Assembly (NCBI RefSeq): GCF_003441615.1
Contig: NZ_CP031842.1
Coordinates: 2,922,001-2,986,000 of the forward strand
Direction of reading: 5' to 3'
DNA: 64,000 bases
Source of the DNA: Dechloromonas sp. HYN0024
Lineage (GTDB): Bacteria; Pseudomonadota; Gammaproteobacteria; Burkholderiales; Rhodocyclaceae
A program made the translations under genes and the position numbers. The number at the start of each line of letters is the position of its first letter. Within the stretch, counting starts at the first letter, position 1. Of the stretch, positions 17,250 to 26,112 are shown piece after piece. A model generated the notes under the pieces. It did no database searches. It saw only the letters and a list, made by a program, of their open reading frames with translations, and was not told where the DNA came from.

Positions 17250-18163
17250 GCTGTAACCTCCGGTGACTTGAGCTGGATGGTCCCAGCGATGATTTCATGG
17301 GCGAACATTTCCGCCGTGCGGGTCGCAGCGGCGGTCATGATGTCGAGATTGCCGGCGTACTTCGGCAGGTAATCGCCGAGACCGGCGACTTCCATGAAAA
17401 CGGTGACGCGCTTGCCATCAAACAGCGGGCCGTTGACCAGGCGATAGCCCGGCACATATTTCTGCACTTCCTTGATCATCTCCAGTACCGACTCGGTGAT
17501 ACGGGCCTGATCCGGCTCTTCATCGGTCAGGCACGAGATGGTGTTGCGCATCATCATCGGCGGCTCGGCCGGGTTGATGATGGCCAGCGCCTTGCCCTTG
17601 CGCGCGCCGCCGACGATCTCGATGGCGTTCGAGGTGGTGTAGGTGAACTCATCGAGATTGGCGCGGGTGCCCGGGCCAATCGATTTCGAGGCGAGGCTGG
17701 CGACGATTTCGCCATAGCCGACAGCCTGGATGCGCGACACGGCAAAGACGATGGGGATCGTCGCCTGCCCGGCGCAGGAAATCATGTTCACGTTCATCTC
17801 GACTTTTTCGGCATGCGACTTGAGATTGACCGGTGGCACGCACAAAGGGCCGATGGCCGCCGGTGTCAGGTCGATCATCATGACGCCGAGCTCATTGAGC
17901 TTGCGCGAGTTTTCGGCATGCACGTAAGCGCTGGTCGCATCGAAGGCGATCTGGATATTGTCTTCCAGCACATGCGGCAACAGGCCGTCGACGCCGGCAG
18001 CGGTGGTCTTCAAGCCCATCTCACGGGCGCGAGCGAGGCCTTCTGATTCGGGGTCGATACCGACCATCCACACCGGCTCGAGGACCGGGCTGCGCTGGAT
18101 CTTGTAGATCAGGTCGGTGCCGATATTGCCCGAGCCGATCAGGGCGCATCTGATTTTCTTCAT
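17246..18163 (-). CDS. dmpF: Acylating acetaldehyde dehydrogenase (set 1)
   Basis: 305 residues from the ATG at 18163 (GGAG 9 nt upstream). It converts acetaldehyde, CoA and NAD+ to acetyl-CoA in complex with DmpG. NAD-binding [12 protein letters not shown] at the N-terminus, catalytic Cys in [14 protein letters not shown], and the family stretch [20 protein letters not shown]. Length is normal. The set-2 copy is at 36258-37172. Confidence 0.96.
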   Translation of the reverse strand: MKKIRCALIGSGNIGTDLIYKIQRSPVLEPVWMVGIDPESEGLARAREMGLKTTAAGVDGLLPHVLEDNIQIAFDATSAYVHAENSRKLNELGVMMIDLTPAAIGPLCVPPVNLKSHAEKVEMNVNMISCAGQATIPIVFAVSRIQAVGYGEIVASLASKSIGPGTRANLDEFTYTTSNAIEIVGGARKGKALAIINPAEPPMMMRNTISCLTDEEPDQARITESVLEMIKEVQKYVPGYRLVNGPLFDGKRVTVFMEVAGLGDYLPKYAGNLDIMTAAATRTAEMFAHEIIAGTIQLKSPEVTA

Positions 18164-18180
18164 GGTGCTTTTCTCCAAAA

Positions 18181-18399
18181 CTACGATTTTTCGGCCGCGT
18201 TGGCGGCTAACTCCTGACGTCGTCCGGCGGTTACCCCGCCGACCGAAAATTCTTCACAGCTATGCTCGGTAATGAGCAGACGGACCTGCTCCGGGCCAAC
18301 CCCCAGGGTGCGCGTCACTGCTTCCGCCACGGCTTCGGCCACAGCCCGTTTCTGTTCGATGCTGCGGCCCTGCATGAGGTGCATTTCGATGATCGGCAT
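18181..18399 (-). CDS. dmpI: 4-oxalocrotonate tautomerase (set 1)
   Basis: 72 residues from the ATG at 18399. After Met removal the four residues known to matter in 4-OT are all in register: Pro1, Arg11 (in [10 protein letters not shown]), Arg39 (in EQVRLL) and Phe50 (in EEFSVGG). It interconverts 2-hydroxymuconate and 2-oxo-3-hexenedioate. The tail is some 8-10 residues longer than the classical enzyme. It lies between dmpH and dmpF with short gaps. Confidence 0.93.
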   Translation of the reverse strand: MPIIEMHLMQGRSIEQKRAVAEAVAEAVTRTLGVGPEQVRLLITEHSCEEFSVGGVTAGRRQELAANAAEKS

Positions 18400-18418
18400 C
18401 CTTGTCTCCTCCTGTTTT

Positions 18419-19222
18419 TTATTCGATGAACCGCATCGACACGCTGCCCAGCTCCTGGAAGCGCGCCACGATGCTGTCGCCCGGTTTGACCGGAACGGCC
18501 TCGGTAATGCCGCCACTCATGACGAAGCTGCCGGCCGGCAGTTCTTCGCCCAGTTCGGCGAGGATATTGACCAGCATGGCAATCGCTTCGGCCGGGTGGC
18601 CGAGGACGGCAGCCGAAGCGCCGAGGGTGACGATTTCGCCGTTTTTCTCCATGACGACGCCAAGCGTGCGCAGATCAATGTCGGCCGGATAACGGGCGCG
18701 GCCGCCACCGACGTAACGCGCCGAAGAACCGTTGTCGGCGACGACGCTTTCCAGATCGAACTTGAAGCCGGAGAAACGCGAGTCGATGATCTCGACCGCC
18801 GGCAGCACGTAATCAGTGGCGTCCAGCACATCCTGCCGGGTGCAGTTCGGGCCTTTGAGGGTCTTCTTCATGACGAAGGCGACTTCACACTCGACACGCG
18901 GATGAACCAGATCAGAAGTCTTGATCGCCGAATTTTCCGGACGCGCCATGCGGTCGGTGAGGAAGCCGATGGAGGGCACATTGACGCCCATCTGGATCAT
19001 CTTGGCCTTCGAGGTCAGGCCAGCCTTCCAGCCGACCTGCTTGTGGCCGGCAGCCAGGAAACGACGACGCAGTTCGAGTTGCACGGCGTAGCCATCACCG
19101 ATGGTCATGCCCGGATATTCGTCGGTCAACTTGGGGATCGCATAGGCCCGCGTCTGGGCGCCTTCGATGCGCTCGCACAGACGAACGACATCTTCGCGAT
19201 TAAGGGTGACAGTCATGCTCAT
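18419..19222 (-). CDS. dmpH: 4-oxalocrotonate decarboxylase (set 1)
   Basis: 267 residues, ATG at 19222 with AAGGAG upstream, overlapping dmpE by 4 bp. A member of the fumarylacetoacetase-related hydratase/decarboxylase family: GWKAGLTSKAKMIQMGV, HPRVECEVAFVMKKTLKGP, YVLPAVEIIDSRFSGFKFDLESVVADNGSSARYVGG. The DLESVVADN variant and pairing with DmpE distinguish DmpH from the hydratase. It makes 2-hydroxypenta-2,4-dienoate in a Mg-dependent complex with DmpE. Confidence 0.94.
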   Translation of the reverse strand: MSMTVTLNREDVVRLCERIEGAQTRAYAIPKLTDEYPGMTIGDGYAVQLELRRRFLAAGHKQVGWKAGLTSKAKMIQMGVNVPSIGFLTDRMARPENSAIKTSDLVHPRVECEVAFVMKKTLKGPNCTRQDVLDATDYVLPAVEIIDSRFSGFKFDLESVVADNGSSARYVGGGRARYPADIDLRTLGVVMEKNGEIVTLGASAAVLGHPAEAIAMLVNILAELGEELPAGSFVMSGGITEAVPVKPGDSIVARFQELGSVSMRFIE

Positions 19223-20016
19223 GCCTTGCTCCTTCCGGAAAACTTGACACTGCAGGTACCAAGGCCACCGACGGTCGCCACCAGTTCATCGCCATCAACC
19301 ACCGGGACGAGGGCCGATTGCGATCCGGAGAGAATCACCTCGCCGGCCTTGAAGGGAATGCCCAGTTCGCCCAGCGTATTGGCCAGCCAGGCGACCGCAT
19401 TGGCCGGCGACCCCTGCACGGCAGCACCGACGCCGGTCGAGAACAGTTCGCCGTTCTTCTCCAGCACCATGCCGGCCAGCGTGATGTCGAGCTTGCGCGG
19501 ATCGCCCTGGGTCTTGCCCAACACATAGACGCCGCAGGAAGCGTTATCGGCGACCGTATCCTGGATCTTGATCTTCCAGTCAGTGATGCGCGAATCGACG
19601 ATCTCGAAGCAGGGCAGCACATAGTCGGTGGCACGAATGACGTCCATCGCCGTAATGCCCGGCCCCTTGAGGTCTTCCTTGAGGACAAACGCCAGTTCGG
19701 CCTCGGCCTTCGGCTGGATCAGCGTGGCGAGATCGATGGTGTCGCCTTCCTGATAGACCATGCCGGAAAGCAGCATGCCGAAATCGGGCTGATAGACGCC
19801 GAGAAAATCCTGCACCGGCTTGCTGGTCGCGCCGATCTTCTTGCCGATGATCGTTTCGCCAGCCTGGACGCGGCGAGCGACGAAGCGTTCCTGAATCTGG
19901 TAGGCGTCCTCGATGGTGATGTCCGGCTCGCGCTCGAGGAGCGGACGCACCGGGCGACAAGCGAGCCAGGCTTCGTAAAGCTCGTCGCCGTAGGCGGCGA
20001 TTTTGGTTTGGTCCAT
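19219..20016 (-). CDS. dmpE: 2-hydroxypent-2,4-dienoate (2-oxopent-4-enoate) hydratase (set 1)
   Basis: 265 residues. Same fold as DmpH but with hydratase-type motifs: GKKIGATSKPVQDFLGVYQPDFG, QPKAEAELAFVLKEDLKGPG, YVLPCFEIVDSRITDWKIKIQDTVADNASCGVYVLG. It adds water to give 4-hydroxy-2-oxovalerate for DmpG. First after dmpC in the operon (9-bp gap) and overlapping dmpH. Confidence 0.94.
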   Translation of the reverse strand: MDQTKIAAYGDELYEAWLACRPVRPLLEREPDITIEDAYQIQERFVARRVQAGETIIGKKIGATSKPVQDFLGVYQPDFGMLLSGMVYQEGDTIDLATLIQPKAEAELAFVLKEDLKGPGITAMDVIRATDYVLPCFEIVDSRITDWKIKIQDTVADNASCGVYVLGKTQGDPRKLDITLAGMVLEKNGELFSTGVGAAVQGSPANAVAWLANTLGELGIPFKAGEVILSGSQSALVPVVDGDELVATVGGLGTCSVKFSGRSKA

Positions 20017-20025
20017 TTTTTGGCC

Positions 20026-21486
20026 TCAGAGCTTGACGCAAATATTTCGCGTCTCGGTATAGAACTCGAGCGAATGGACGCCACCTTCGCGGCCAATGCC
20101 GGATTGCTTGGAGCCGCCAAAGGCCGTGCGCAGGTCACGCAGAAACCAGCTGTTGATCCAGGTGATACCGACTTCAACGCGGGCCGCAACCCGGTGGGCG
20201 CGCGCCAGGTTGGTCGTCCAGATCGTCGTCGACAGGCCGTAGTCGTTAGCGTTGGCCTTGTTGATGACTTCGTCTTCGCTGTCGAAGGGACTGATGTGGC
20301 AGCACGGTCCGAAGATTTCCTCGCGCACGACCGTGGCGGTTTCCGGCAGGCCGGTCCAGATCGTCGGCTGCACCCAGTGGCCATCGGCCAGATCGGCTGG
20401 CATGGTGGGCACACCACCGCCGGTCACGACGTTGGCCCCTTCGGCCGCCGCCTTGGCGTAGTAGGACATGACCTTCTGCTTGTGCTCGGCACTGATCAGC
20501 GGGCCGTAGTTGGCGTCCTTGTCGTCGGGCCGACCGAATTTGACGGCCTCTGCCTTCACCTTCAGTGCTTGAACAAACTTGTCGAAAATCGGCCGCTCGA
20601 CATAGACGCGTTCGGTGCCCAGGCAGACCTGGCCGGAATTGAGGAAGGCCGAACGGAAAATGCCGTCAACTGCCGCATTGAAATCGGCATCGGCAAAGAC
20701 AATGCCGGCATTCTTGCCACCCAGCTCGAAGGACACATCGCGCATGCCTTCGGCGGCCGCCTTCATGATCGCCGTGCCGGTGCGCGTTTCGCCCGTGAAG
20801 GTGATGGCATCGACGAGCGGATGCTGGGTCAGGAACTCGCCGGCCGAGTCGGGGCCAAAACCGTGGATGACGTTGAAGACACCGGGCGGAATACCCACCG
20901 AATTCATCACTTCGCCCAGCAGCGTGGTGGTCAGCGGCGTTTCTTCCGACGGTTTGACGACGACGGTATTGCCGCAGGCCAGTGCCGGGCCGACTTTCCA
21001 GGTCATGAGCAGGAAGGGCGCATTCCACGGCGAAATCACCCCGACCACACCCTTGGGGACGCGGATAGCATAGTTCAGCGCCCCGGCACCATCCGGTGTC
21101 GGCATCTGAAAGGACTCGCTCGGCACATTCTTGACGACATCGGCGAAGACCTTGAAATTCGCAGCGCCACGCGGAATGAAGACATGGCGCATGACGTGAT
21201 TTGGCTGACCGGTATCGGCCATTTCCGCAGCAACGAAATCCTCGAAACGACGCGTGATTTCATCGGCCACACCGTAGAGCAGATCGACGCGCTGGTCGGT
21301 GGTCAGGCCACCCCAGACACCATGACGGGCGGCATGGGCGGCACGCACGGCGGCATCGACATCGGCCTTGCCGGCCTCGGAGACCTGCGCGATGACTTGG
21401 TTATCGAGCGGCGAACGCTTCTCGAAAGTCTTGCCTTCGCTTCCTTCGACAAATGCACCGTTGATGAAATTCTTGATCAGTTGCAC
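20026..21486 (-). CDS. dmpC: 2-hydroxymuconic semialdehyde dehydrogenase (set 1)
   Basis: 486 residues, aldehyde dehydrogenase superfamily. VISPWNAPFLLMTWKVGPAL (catalytic Asn region), FTGETRTGTAIM (cofactor loop), FELGGKNAGIVFADAD (general base Glu) and NSGQVCLGTERVYVE (nucleophilic Cys) are all present. It oxidises the ring-cleavage semialdehyde to 2-hydroxymuconate (4-oxalocrotonate branch). It is the first gene of the set-1 lower operon and lies about 100 bp downstream of a LysR-type operator. Set 1 has no hydrolase (dmpD), so this branch is its only complete route. Confidence 0.95.
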   Translation of the reverse strand: MQLIKNFINGAFVEGSEGKTFEKRSPLDNQVIAQVSEAGKADVDAAVRAAHAARHGVWGGLTTDQRVDLLYGVADEITRRFEDFVAAEMADTGQPNHVMRHVFIPRGAANFKVFADVVKNVPSESFQMPTPDGAGALNYAIRVPKGVVGVISPWNAPFLLMTWKVGPALACGNTVVVKPSEETPLTTTLLGEVMNSVGIPPGVFNVIHGFGPDSAGEFLTQHPLVDAITFTGETRTGTAIMKAAAEGMRDVSFELGGKNAGIVFADADFNAAVDGIFRSAFLNSGQVCLGTERVYVERPIFDKFVQALKVKAEAVKFGRPDDKDANYGPLISAEHKQKVMSYYAKAAAEGANVVTGGGVPTMPADLADGHWVQPTIWTGLPETATVVREEIFGPCCHISPFDSEDEVINKANANDYGLSTTIWTTNLARAHRVAARVEVGITWINSWFLRDLRTAFGGSKQSGIGREGGVHSLEFYTETRNICVKL

Positions 21487-21585
21487 GGTTTCTCCTGGCT
21501 TGGCTGCTCACCCTTGGGGCAAGCAGGAATATTGTTTGAGCATCGGCTTTGGCCGAATGAAAATCAGTCTAGGGGTGGCTTGGCT

Positions 21586-21632
21586 ATACCGTCCAATACC
21601 TTGTTTTCTGATTTCCTATACCAACAAGGTAT
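21586..21632 (-). promoter_or_regulatory. Composite LysR operator/promoter, site A (dmpC operon)
   Basis: Read on the minus strand: ATACC-N5-GGTAT dyad (21618-21632, T-N11-A type), exactly 17 bp, then GGTATTGGACGGTAT (21586-21600). TTGGAC may serve as -35, with TAGACT about 19 bp on as -10. dmpC starts 100 bp downstream. It lies in the 319-bp gap 21487-21805, which otherwise holds no supported gene or clear terminator. Confidence 0.8.
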
Positions 21633-21805
21633 GTTTTTGGATTGGCTGATTCCTCTGGCTTGCTGGACGTTTTATCGGGGGCTTTCCCGGTCAATTGGCT
21701 TGGCTTCGCCTTCTTCTTTGGCTACTTTCTACTTGGCGAAACATGAAGAAAGCACGCACGCCAGCAAGGCGGAACCTCATGCCAATCAGCCGACTAAAAA
21801 GCCAA

Positions 21806-22159
21806 TTACGCTGCCAGCAAAGAATTCAGCCCCGGCGTGCTGAAGCGTAACTGCTCCTTGTGGACAATGCCGTTGTCGGCCAGACTGGCAGCCAGATTAG
21901 GCTTCCACGGCTGCCCGGACTTCATCCAGGCAACCTGCGTCAGATCAACGGCTGCCGCATCTGGATCAGGCCCGATCAGTGGCTTGACGACGTTCTGCAA
22001 CAAGTCGCCGAGCAGCATGCCCGGCTCGACAACGAGCATCAAGGGCGTCGCGAACAGCATGTGATGATCCCAGCAAACATAGACGATCTGCTTGCCATTG
22101 AAGTTTTGTACCAGGTCGCGCGGGACGGCGACGTAGGGTTTGGTTGAGGTCACGGCCAT
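21806..22159 (-). CDS. dmpO: Phenol hydroxylase P4 subunit (set 1)
   Basis: 117 residues. Matches DmpO in length and signatures: YVAVPRDLVQNFNGKQIVYVCWDHHMLFATPLMLVVEP, VDLTQVAWMKSGQPWKPN and a C-terminal STPGLNSL. DmpO (gamma-type subunit) completes the (LNO)2 oxygenase of multicomponent phenol hydroxylases. It is 17 bp after dmpN and is the last gene of the set-1 oxygenase operon; dmpP does not follow. Confidence 0.92.
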   Translation of the reverse strand: MAVTSTKPYVAVPRDLVQNFNGKQIVYVCWDHHMLFATPLMLVVEPGMLLGDLLQNVVKPLIGPDPDAAAVDLTQVAWMKSGQPWKPNLAASLADNGIVHKEQLRFSTPGLNSLLAA

Positions 22160-22176
22160 TTAATTTCTCCTGATTT

Positions 22177-23697
22177 TCATTGGTTGCTCGTGGCCTGCTT
22201 GCGCCAGGCTTCGAAATTGCGCTGATCCTCGGAACCGTCGTAATCGCCGTTATCCTTGCCCGGAATCAGGCTGACCCAGTTCATCCACGCCCCCAGATCG
22301 CCGCTGATCGGCGCCTGGAACAGCTGCTGCATGGGCAGCCAGGCCTGGATGTACTTTTCCGGTTCGTTCTCGAAGATGTGCTGGCAGCCATCGGAGCAGA
22401 AGTGGTATTTCTCGCCCTTGTATTCCGTTTCGCGCTGGCAGATCGAGGTCGGATCGTCCGGCTCGGTGAATACCGTCGGAATCTGGCAGGTCTGGCAGAG
22501 CTTGGCGAGGCCCATGTTGGCGAAGGGGGTACCGGCTTCCTTCAACTTGGTCAGGTGATTCCAGCGCGGGCGATAGTACTTGTCGAAGGTATCGGGATAT
22601 TTCTTCGACAGCCATGCCATGTCGTCTTCAGACGGAATCCAGCTATGGAAGGCCGTCCCGAAGTTGTACTGGTAAAGCGCCAGCATGAACTGGTGCGACA
22701 TGTGGTCGATGGCCTTGTCTGCATCATCCCAACCCTTGGGCGGACGGATGCCATAGCGGGCGAGGTCACGGAACAGGGCGCCACCGTTCTCGACGCCGTA
22801 GATTCCCCACGCCTCCTTCCAACTCATGACGCGCTTCGGCAGCATGTAATCCATCATCGTGCCGACCACGCCGAGCAGACGGAAGCCGCGCCAGAACCAC
22901 TTGTCGATCCAGCCCTGGACGATGGGCAGGTTGTCCGGGTCCTGCTCGAGCATGAACTTGATGCACTCGAGGCCCAGCGTCATGTGACGGGCTTCGTCGG
23001 ACTGCGCCGAGAAACCGAAGGTCACCGTCGCCATGTCGCCGTTGTACGCAGCACCGGACATGAAGGGCACGAACAGCAGGTTGGTCAGCACGTATTCGAA
23101 GCTGAAACCGATGGCGATCATGAATTCGAAGGGACCTGCCGACAGGGCATCGTCGAAGAAGGAGCGCGGCAGGGTGCAGTACCACATGCGGTCGCGGGCG
23201 TCGGCAAAGGCGTGGAAGCCGTTGTAGAACTTGTTGTAGTTCGACAGGGCGTGAATCTGCGTCTGGGCGTGGCGAATTTCGTCGATTGACTGCATCTGGC
23301 AGGCAACCTGCGTGCCGACCCCCGGAAATTCCCGGCCCATACGGGCAAAGCCCTTTCCGGCAGCGTATTCGCCCGGACTGATGGCCTGCAGGAAAATCTT
23401 CAGGGCGCTCAGGTAGCTGGCGTCGGTGATGTTGAGGTGGCCGTTGTTCTGGGCGTGGGCATCGATGATCGCGTAGAACTTGCGCTCCTTCTCTCCCTGG
23501 TATTTCCAGTACGAATCCATGGTCAGTCGGAAGGGATCTTCCCACTTGTCCCAGTCGTGAATCTTGATGCCTTCGTACTTTACATAGGGAAAAACTTCAT
23601 CCTTGGTGTGATACGTCGTATCCCAGCCGAGGTCGCGGGTCATCAGCTTGTACTTTTCTTTCAGGCTGAGTTTTTTCTTGGCAACTTGCATGTCCAT
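22177..23697 (-). CDS. dmpN: Phenol hydroxylase large (diiron) subunit P3 (set 1)
   Basis: 506 residues from the ATG at 23697 (GAAGGAGACC upstream). The diiron carboxylate motifs ExxH are visible: SIDEIRHAQTQIHA and QSDEARHMTLGLECI. The C-terminus has the paired cysteines CQTC and a YHS-like segment (YHFCSDGCQHIFENEPEKYIQAW), as in DmpN-type proteins. It is the catalytic subunit that hydroxylates phenol to catechol. The middle third is nearly identical in DNA to the set-2 copy (45273-46829), with 90 identical bases at 22915-23004, whereas the ends are much more diverged. Confidence 0.96.
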   Translation of the reverse strand: MDMQVAKKKLSLKEKYKLMTRDLGWDTTYHTKDEVFPYVKYEGIKIHDWDKWEDPFRLTMDSYWKYQGEKERKFYAIIDAHAQNNGHLNITDASYLSALKIFLQAISPGEYAAGKGFARMGREFPGVGTQVACQMQSIDEIRHAQTQIHALSNYNKFYNGFHAFADARDRMWYCTLPRSFFDDALSAGPFEFMIAIGFSFEYVLTNLLFVPFMSGAAYNGDMATVTFGFSAQSDEARHMTLGLECIKFMLEQDPDNLPIVQGWIDKWFWRGFRLLGVVGTMMDYMLPKRVMSWKEAWGIYGVENGGALFRDLARYGIRPPKGWDDADKAIDHMSHQFMLALYQYNFGTAFHSWIPSEDDMAWLSKKYPDTFDKYYRPRWNHLTKLKEAGTPFANMGLAKLCQTCQIPTVFTEPDDPTSICQRETEYKGEKYHFCSDGCQHIFENEPEKYIQAWLPMQQLFQAPISGDLGAWMNWVSLIPGKDNGDYDGSEDQRNFEAWRKQATSNQ

Positions 23698-23716
23698 TGC
23701 GGTCTCCTTCTGGCGC

Positions 23717-23986
23717 TTAGCTATTCCAGCGCAGGGTGAATTGGTCTTCATCCTCATCGACATGGCCGGAGAGGGTAATCAGGTTGATCTGCAGCTCCTG
23801 CAGGTCGTAGGTGCGGCCGATGTGCTCTTCTATCGTTTCGCGACGGATGATCATCGAACCGGGCGCGTCAATCTTGACCATGGCTGGTTCGCGATTGACG
23901 ATGGCCGCGGGGTTGTCCTGGACGATGGCATCGATGATCGGACGGGTGTCTTCGTTGGCTTGCAGGGCAATGAATACAGTCGACAT
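23717..23986 (-). CDS. dmpM: Phenol hydroxylase regulatory (effector) subunit P2 (set 1)
   Basis: 89 residues: STVFIALQANEDTRPIIDAIVQDN followed by PAMVKIDAPGSMIIRRETIEEHIG and LQELQINLITLSGHVDEDEDQFTLRW. This is the cofactorless effector protein (MmoB/DmpM family) that binds the oxygenase and is needed for turnover. It lies between dmpL (9-bp gap) and dmpN (19-bp gap). Confidence 0.95.
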   Translation of the reverse strand: MSTVFIALQANEDTRPIIDAIVQDNPAAIVNREPAMVKIDAPGSMIIRRETIEEHIGRTYDLQELQINLITLSGHVDEDEDQFTLRWNS

Positions 23987-23995
23987 GGCGGCTCC

Positions 23996-24988
23996 TCAGA
24001 TTTCCACACCGATTTTCTTCAGGCGCCCCTTGAAGGAATCGACCTCTTCAGCGACAGCCTCCTCGGCATCCGCGGCCAGCGCTTTGCGGGCAACCGGCAA
24101 CAGGGCGGCGGCAGCGCGCTGGCTCCACTTGTCGGTCCACTCCTGAAGAATGAGGCGGTTATGCTCGGACTCGGCTGCAGCCACCTTCATCACGGCATCG
24201 ACCCACTTGCGGGTTTCGTCGAACCAGTCGCTCATGAACTGGCAGAGCATAGCGACAGACGAGGCGCCCTGGGTCGACAGGGTGCCGTCGACGATGCGTT
24301 CATAGACGAGCGGATAGAGCAGGCCATCGAGAGCCACGTTCTGGGCGACAAACAATTCGAAGGGATCGCGCACGACCAGGCAGTCTTCAACATAGCGGCG
24401 CATCGGCTGCCAGGCTTCGTCGTCCATCCAGGCGGTCTTGCCTTCGGTCAGGGCCTCCTGATCGCCGAGCAGCAAGCCAAGGCGCGACAGATATTGGGCA
24501 ATGCCAAGGTTGTCCATGGCGTGGAACATGCACGCCTGGGTGAAGATCGCAGCATAGCCGTAACCTGAAATGAAGGAATTGTGCATGTTGGCGCCCCAGG
24601 CGGCGTGACGCAGCGGCACCAGCACATCGAGCGCGAGACGCTTGAGTTCTTCCGGCAACATCTCGACCAGACCACGGCTTTCGACAAATGTGAAATTCGC
24701 TTCCGCGGTTTCCTGCTGGCGGGCACGGGCCAGCGTGTAGTTGTTGTAGAAATACTGGCGTGGGTCTTTCAGCGCATACCAGTCGGCCATGACGATCTTG
24801 GTGATCGAGGCATCGTAGATCAGTTGATCCGGATCCCAGGTCGGGCGGTAGTGCAGGTTTTCAGTCGCCTGGATGTCGTAGCTGGCTTCCTGGTAGCGCG
24901 AGGCCGGCTTGTCGCCGAAACGGCGCGCCAGATGATCGAAGGTATTGCGCTGCTGTTTGATGCTGACGGTGCGAAGATCGATTTGCAT
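23996..24988 (-). CDS. dmpL: Phenol hydroxylase P1 (beta) subunit (set 1)
   Basis: 330 residues: QIDLRTVSIKQQRNTFDHLARRFGDKPASRYQEASYDIQ at the start, LKDPRQYFYNNYTLARARQQETAE, and the family's YGYAAIFTQACMFHAMDNLGIAQYLSRL. It is homologous to DmpN but lacks a complete set of iron ligands, as in the family, and forms the dimer core with DmpN. It follows dmpB after an 88-bp gap that contains a strong hairpin and no dmpK. Confidence 0.95.
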   Translation of the reverse strand: MQIDLRTVSIKQQRNTFDHLARRFGDKPASRYQEASYDIQATENLHYRPTWDPDQLIYDASITKIVMADWYALKDPRQYFYNNYTLARARQQETAEANFTFVESRGLVEMLPEELKRLALDVLVPLRHAAWGANMHNSFISGYGYAAIFTQACMFHAMDNLGIAQYLSRLGLLLGDQEALTEGKTAWMDDEAWQPMRRYVEDCLVVRDPFELFVAQNVALDGLLYPLVYERIVDGTLSTQGASSVAMLCQFMSDWFDETRKWVDAVMKVAAAESEHNRLILQEWTDKWSQRAAAALLPVARKALAADAEEAVAEEVDSFKGRLKKIGVEI

Positions 24989-25034
24989 CGTTCTTTCTCC
25001 TTTTTGATTTATTTGAACCGCGCCAGGCAGGCGC

Positions 25035-25067
25035 CCACGTCGTTCGCCGCAACGGCGAACGACGTGG
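25035..25067. repeat. Perfect 15-bp stem-loop between dmpB and dmpL (set 1)
   Basis: CCACGTCGTTCGCCG, loop CAA, CGGCGAACGACGTGG: a perfect inverted repeat in the intergenic space. There is no following T-run on the minus strand, so it is not a standard intrinsic terminator. It could stabilise or punctuate the dmpB-LMNO transcript. Confidence 0.7.
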
Positions 25068-25076
25068 CGGCAAAGA

Positions 25077-26006
25077 TCAGCTGACGACAGTCAGGAAGGT
25101 TTCGTGCAGTTTGCGCTGCGGGTAATCGAGGCCCTGACCGAAGTTGTCGAAGGTCCATGTCATGGTTTCGTAGTCGGGGTAAGGCAGATGACCCCCGAAG
25201 AAGGTCTCGAAACGGTTGCCCGACGGATCCCAGGCATAGATGGTGCAGCCACGCGTGACGCCGTGGCGGGTCGGGCCGATATCGACCGGGACAGCATTCA
25301 TCGACATGATGTCGCCACCGCGCAGGACCTGTTCCCAGCTTTCCATGAGGAAGGAGCAGTGATGCAACTTGCCCGGTTCCGGATATTCGGCGAAGGCGAT
25401 GTCATGGACCTTCTGCCCGCAGGACAGCCAGATCGCCGCGTTGCCATTGCCATCCGGCGTCAGCACACGTTCGACGAGGTAGAAGCCGAGGACTTCGGTA
25501 AATATCTTCTGCACTTCGGCGACATTCGGCCCGTAGAGCAGGGCGTGGTCGAGGCGCGTCGGCGCAATGCCGTTGTCGCGTGCCTTGCTCCACGGCGCTG
25601 GATTGATCAGAGGAATGCCGTTGCCGACCTTGGTCTTCTCGGCAAACAACTCCATGACATGGCCGGAGGGCAGCGTGAAGCGCACGCGCTCGCCAGTTTC
25701 CAGCATTTCACCGGCCGGAATTCGTTCGGTCTTCAGACCGTAGGCCTGCAGATCGGCGTCAAATTTGTCCAGCGTCGCCTTGTCGAGGACGCGGAAGGCG
25801 AAGAAATCGAGGCCGGCCCGGTCAGCCTGTCGGATGACGTAACTGTGGTGGTCACGCTCGTCCCAGCATTTGAAATAGACGCGACCCTGGGCGTCACGGC
25901 CGGTTTCGACCAGACCGAGTACATCGCGGTAAAAAGTGATTGCTTCTTCCAGATCCAGCACGCGAACCTGCGCGTGCCCAGGACGTAGTACGCCTGTGAG
26001 TGCCAT
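25077..26006 (-). CDS. dmpB: Catechol 2,3-dioxygenase (set 1)
   Basis: 309 residues, two-domain extradiol dioxygenase. The three Fe(II) ligands are in place: His in TRLDHALLYGP, His in PGKLHHCSFLMESW and Glu in GNRFETFFGG. It cleaves catechols next to the diol to 2-hydroxymuconic semialdehyde. Unusually it is the first gene of the oxygenase operon, upstream of dmpLMNO rather than after dmpP/Q. The start has a purine-rich site and lies 107 bp from operator site B. The set-2 paralogue is at 41563-42489. Confidence 0.96.
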   Translation of the reverse strand: MALTGVLRPGHAQVRVLDLEEAITFYRDVLGLVETGRDAQGRVYFKCWDERDHHSYVIRQADRAGLDFFAFRVLDKATLDKFDADLQAYGLKTERIPAGEMLETGERVRFTLPSGHVMELFAEKTKVGNGIPLINPAPWSKARDNGIAPTRLDHALLYGPNVAEVQKIFTEVLGFYLVERVLTPDGNGNAAIWLSCGQKVHDIAFAEYPEPGKLHHCSFLMESWEQVLRGGDIMSMNAVPVDIGPTRHGVTRGCTIYAWDPSGNRFETFFGGHLPYPDYETMTWTFDNFGQGLDYPQRKLHETFLTVVS

Positions 26007-26112
26007 TGTCTAGTCTCCTCTTTCTCGTTAATGACTTCAAATCATTGCTGCAAACGACATCCTGTTTTTTGGAAATGTCTTGTCGCCAGAAGCAGATTAA
26101 AAAGCCTGAGCT

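Noticed and set aside
19318-21843. 841-residue open frame on the plus strand
   Set aside because: It lies antisense to dmpC and dmpE, has no ribosome site and its composition is that of a GC-rich shadow frame. The minus-strand genes are unmistakable.
25035-25067. Intrinsic terminator between dmpB and dmpL
   Set aside because: No T-run on the minus strand follows the stem and dmpL has no other promoter I can see.
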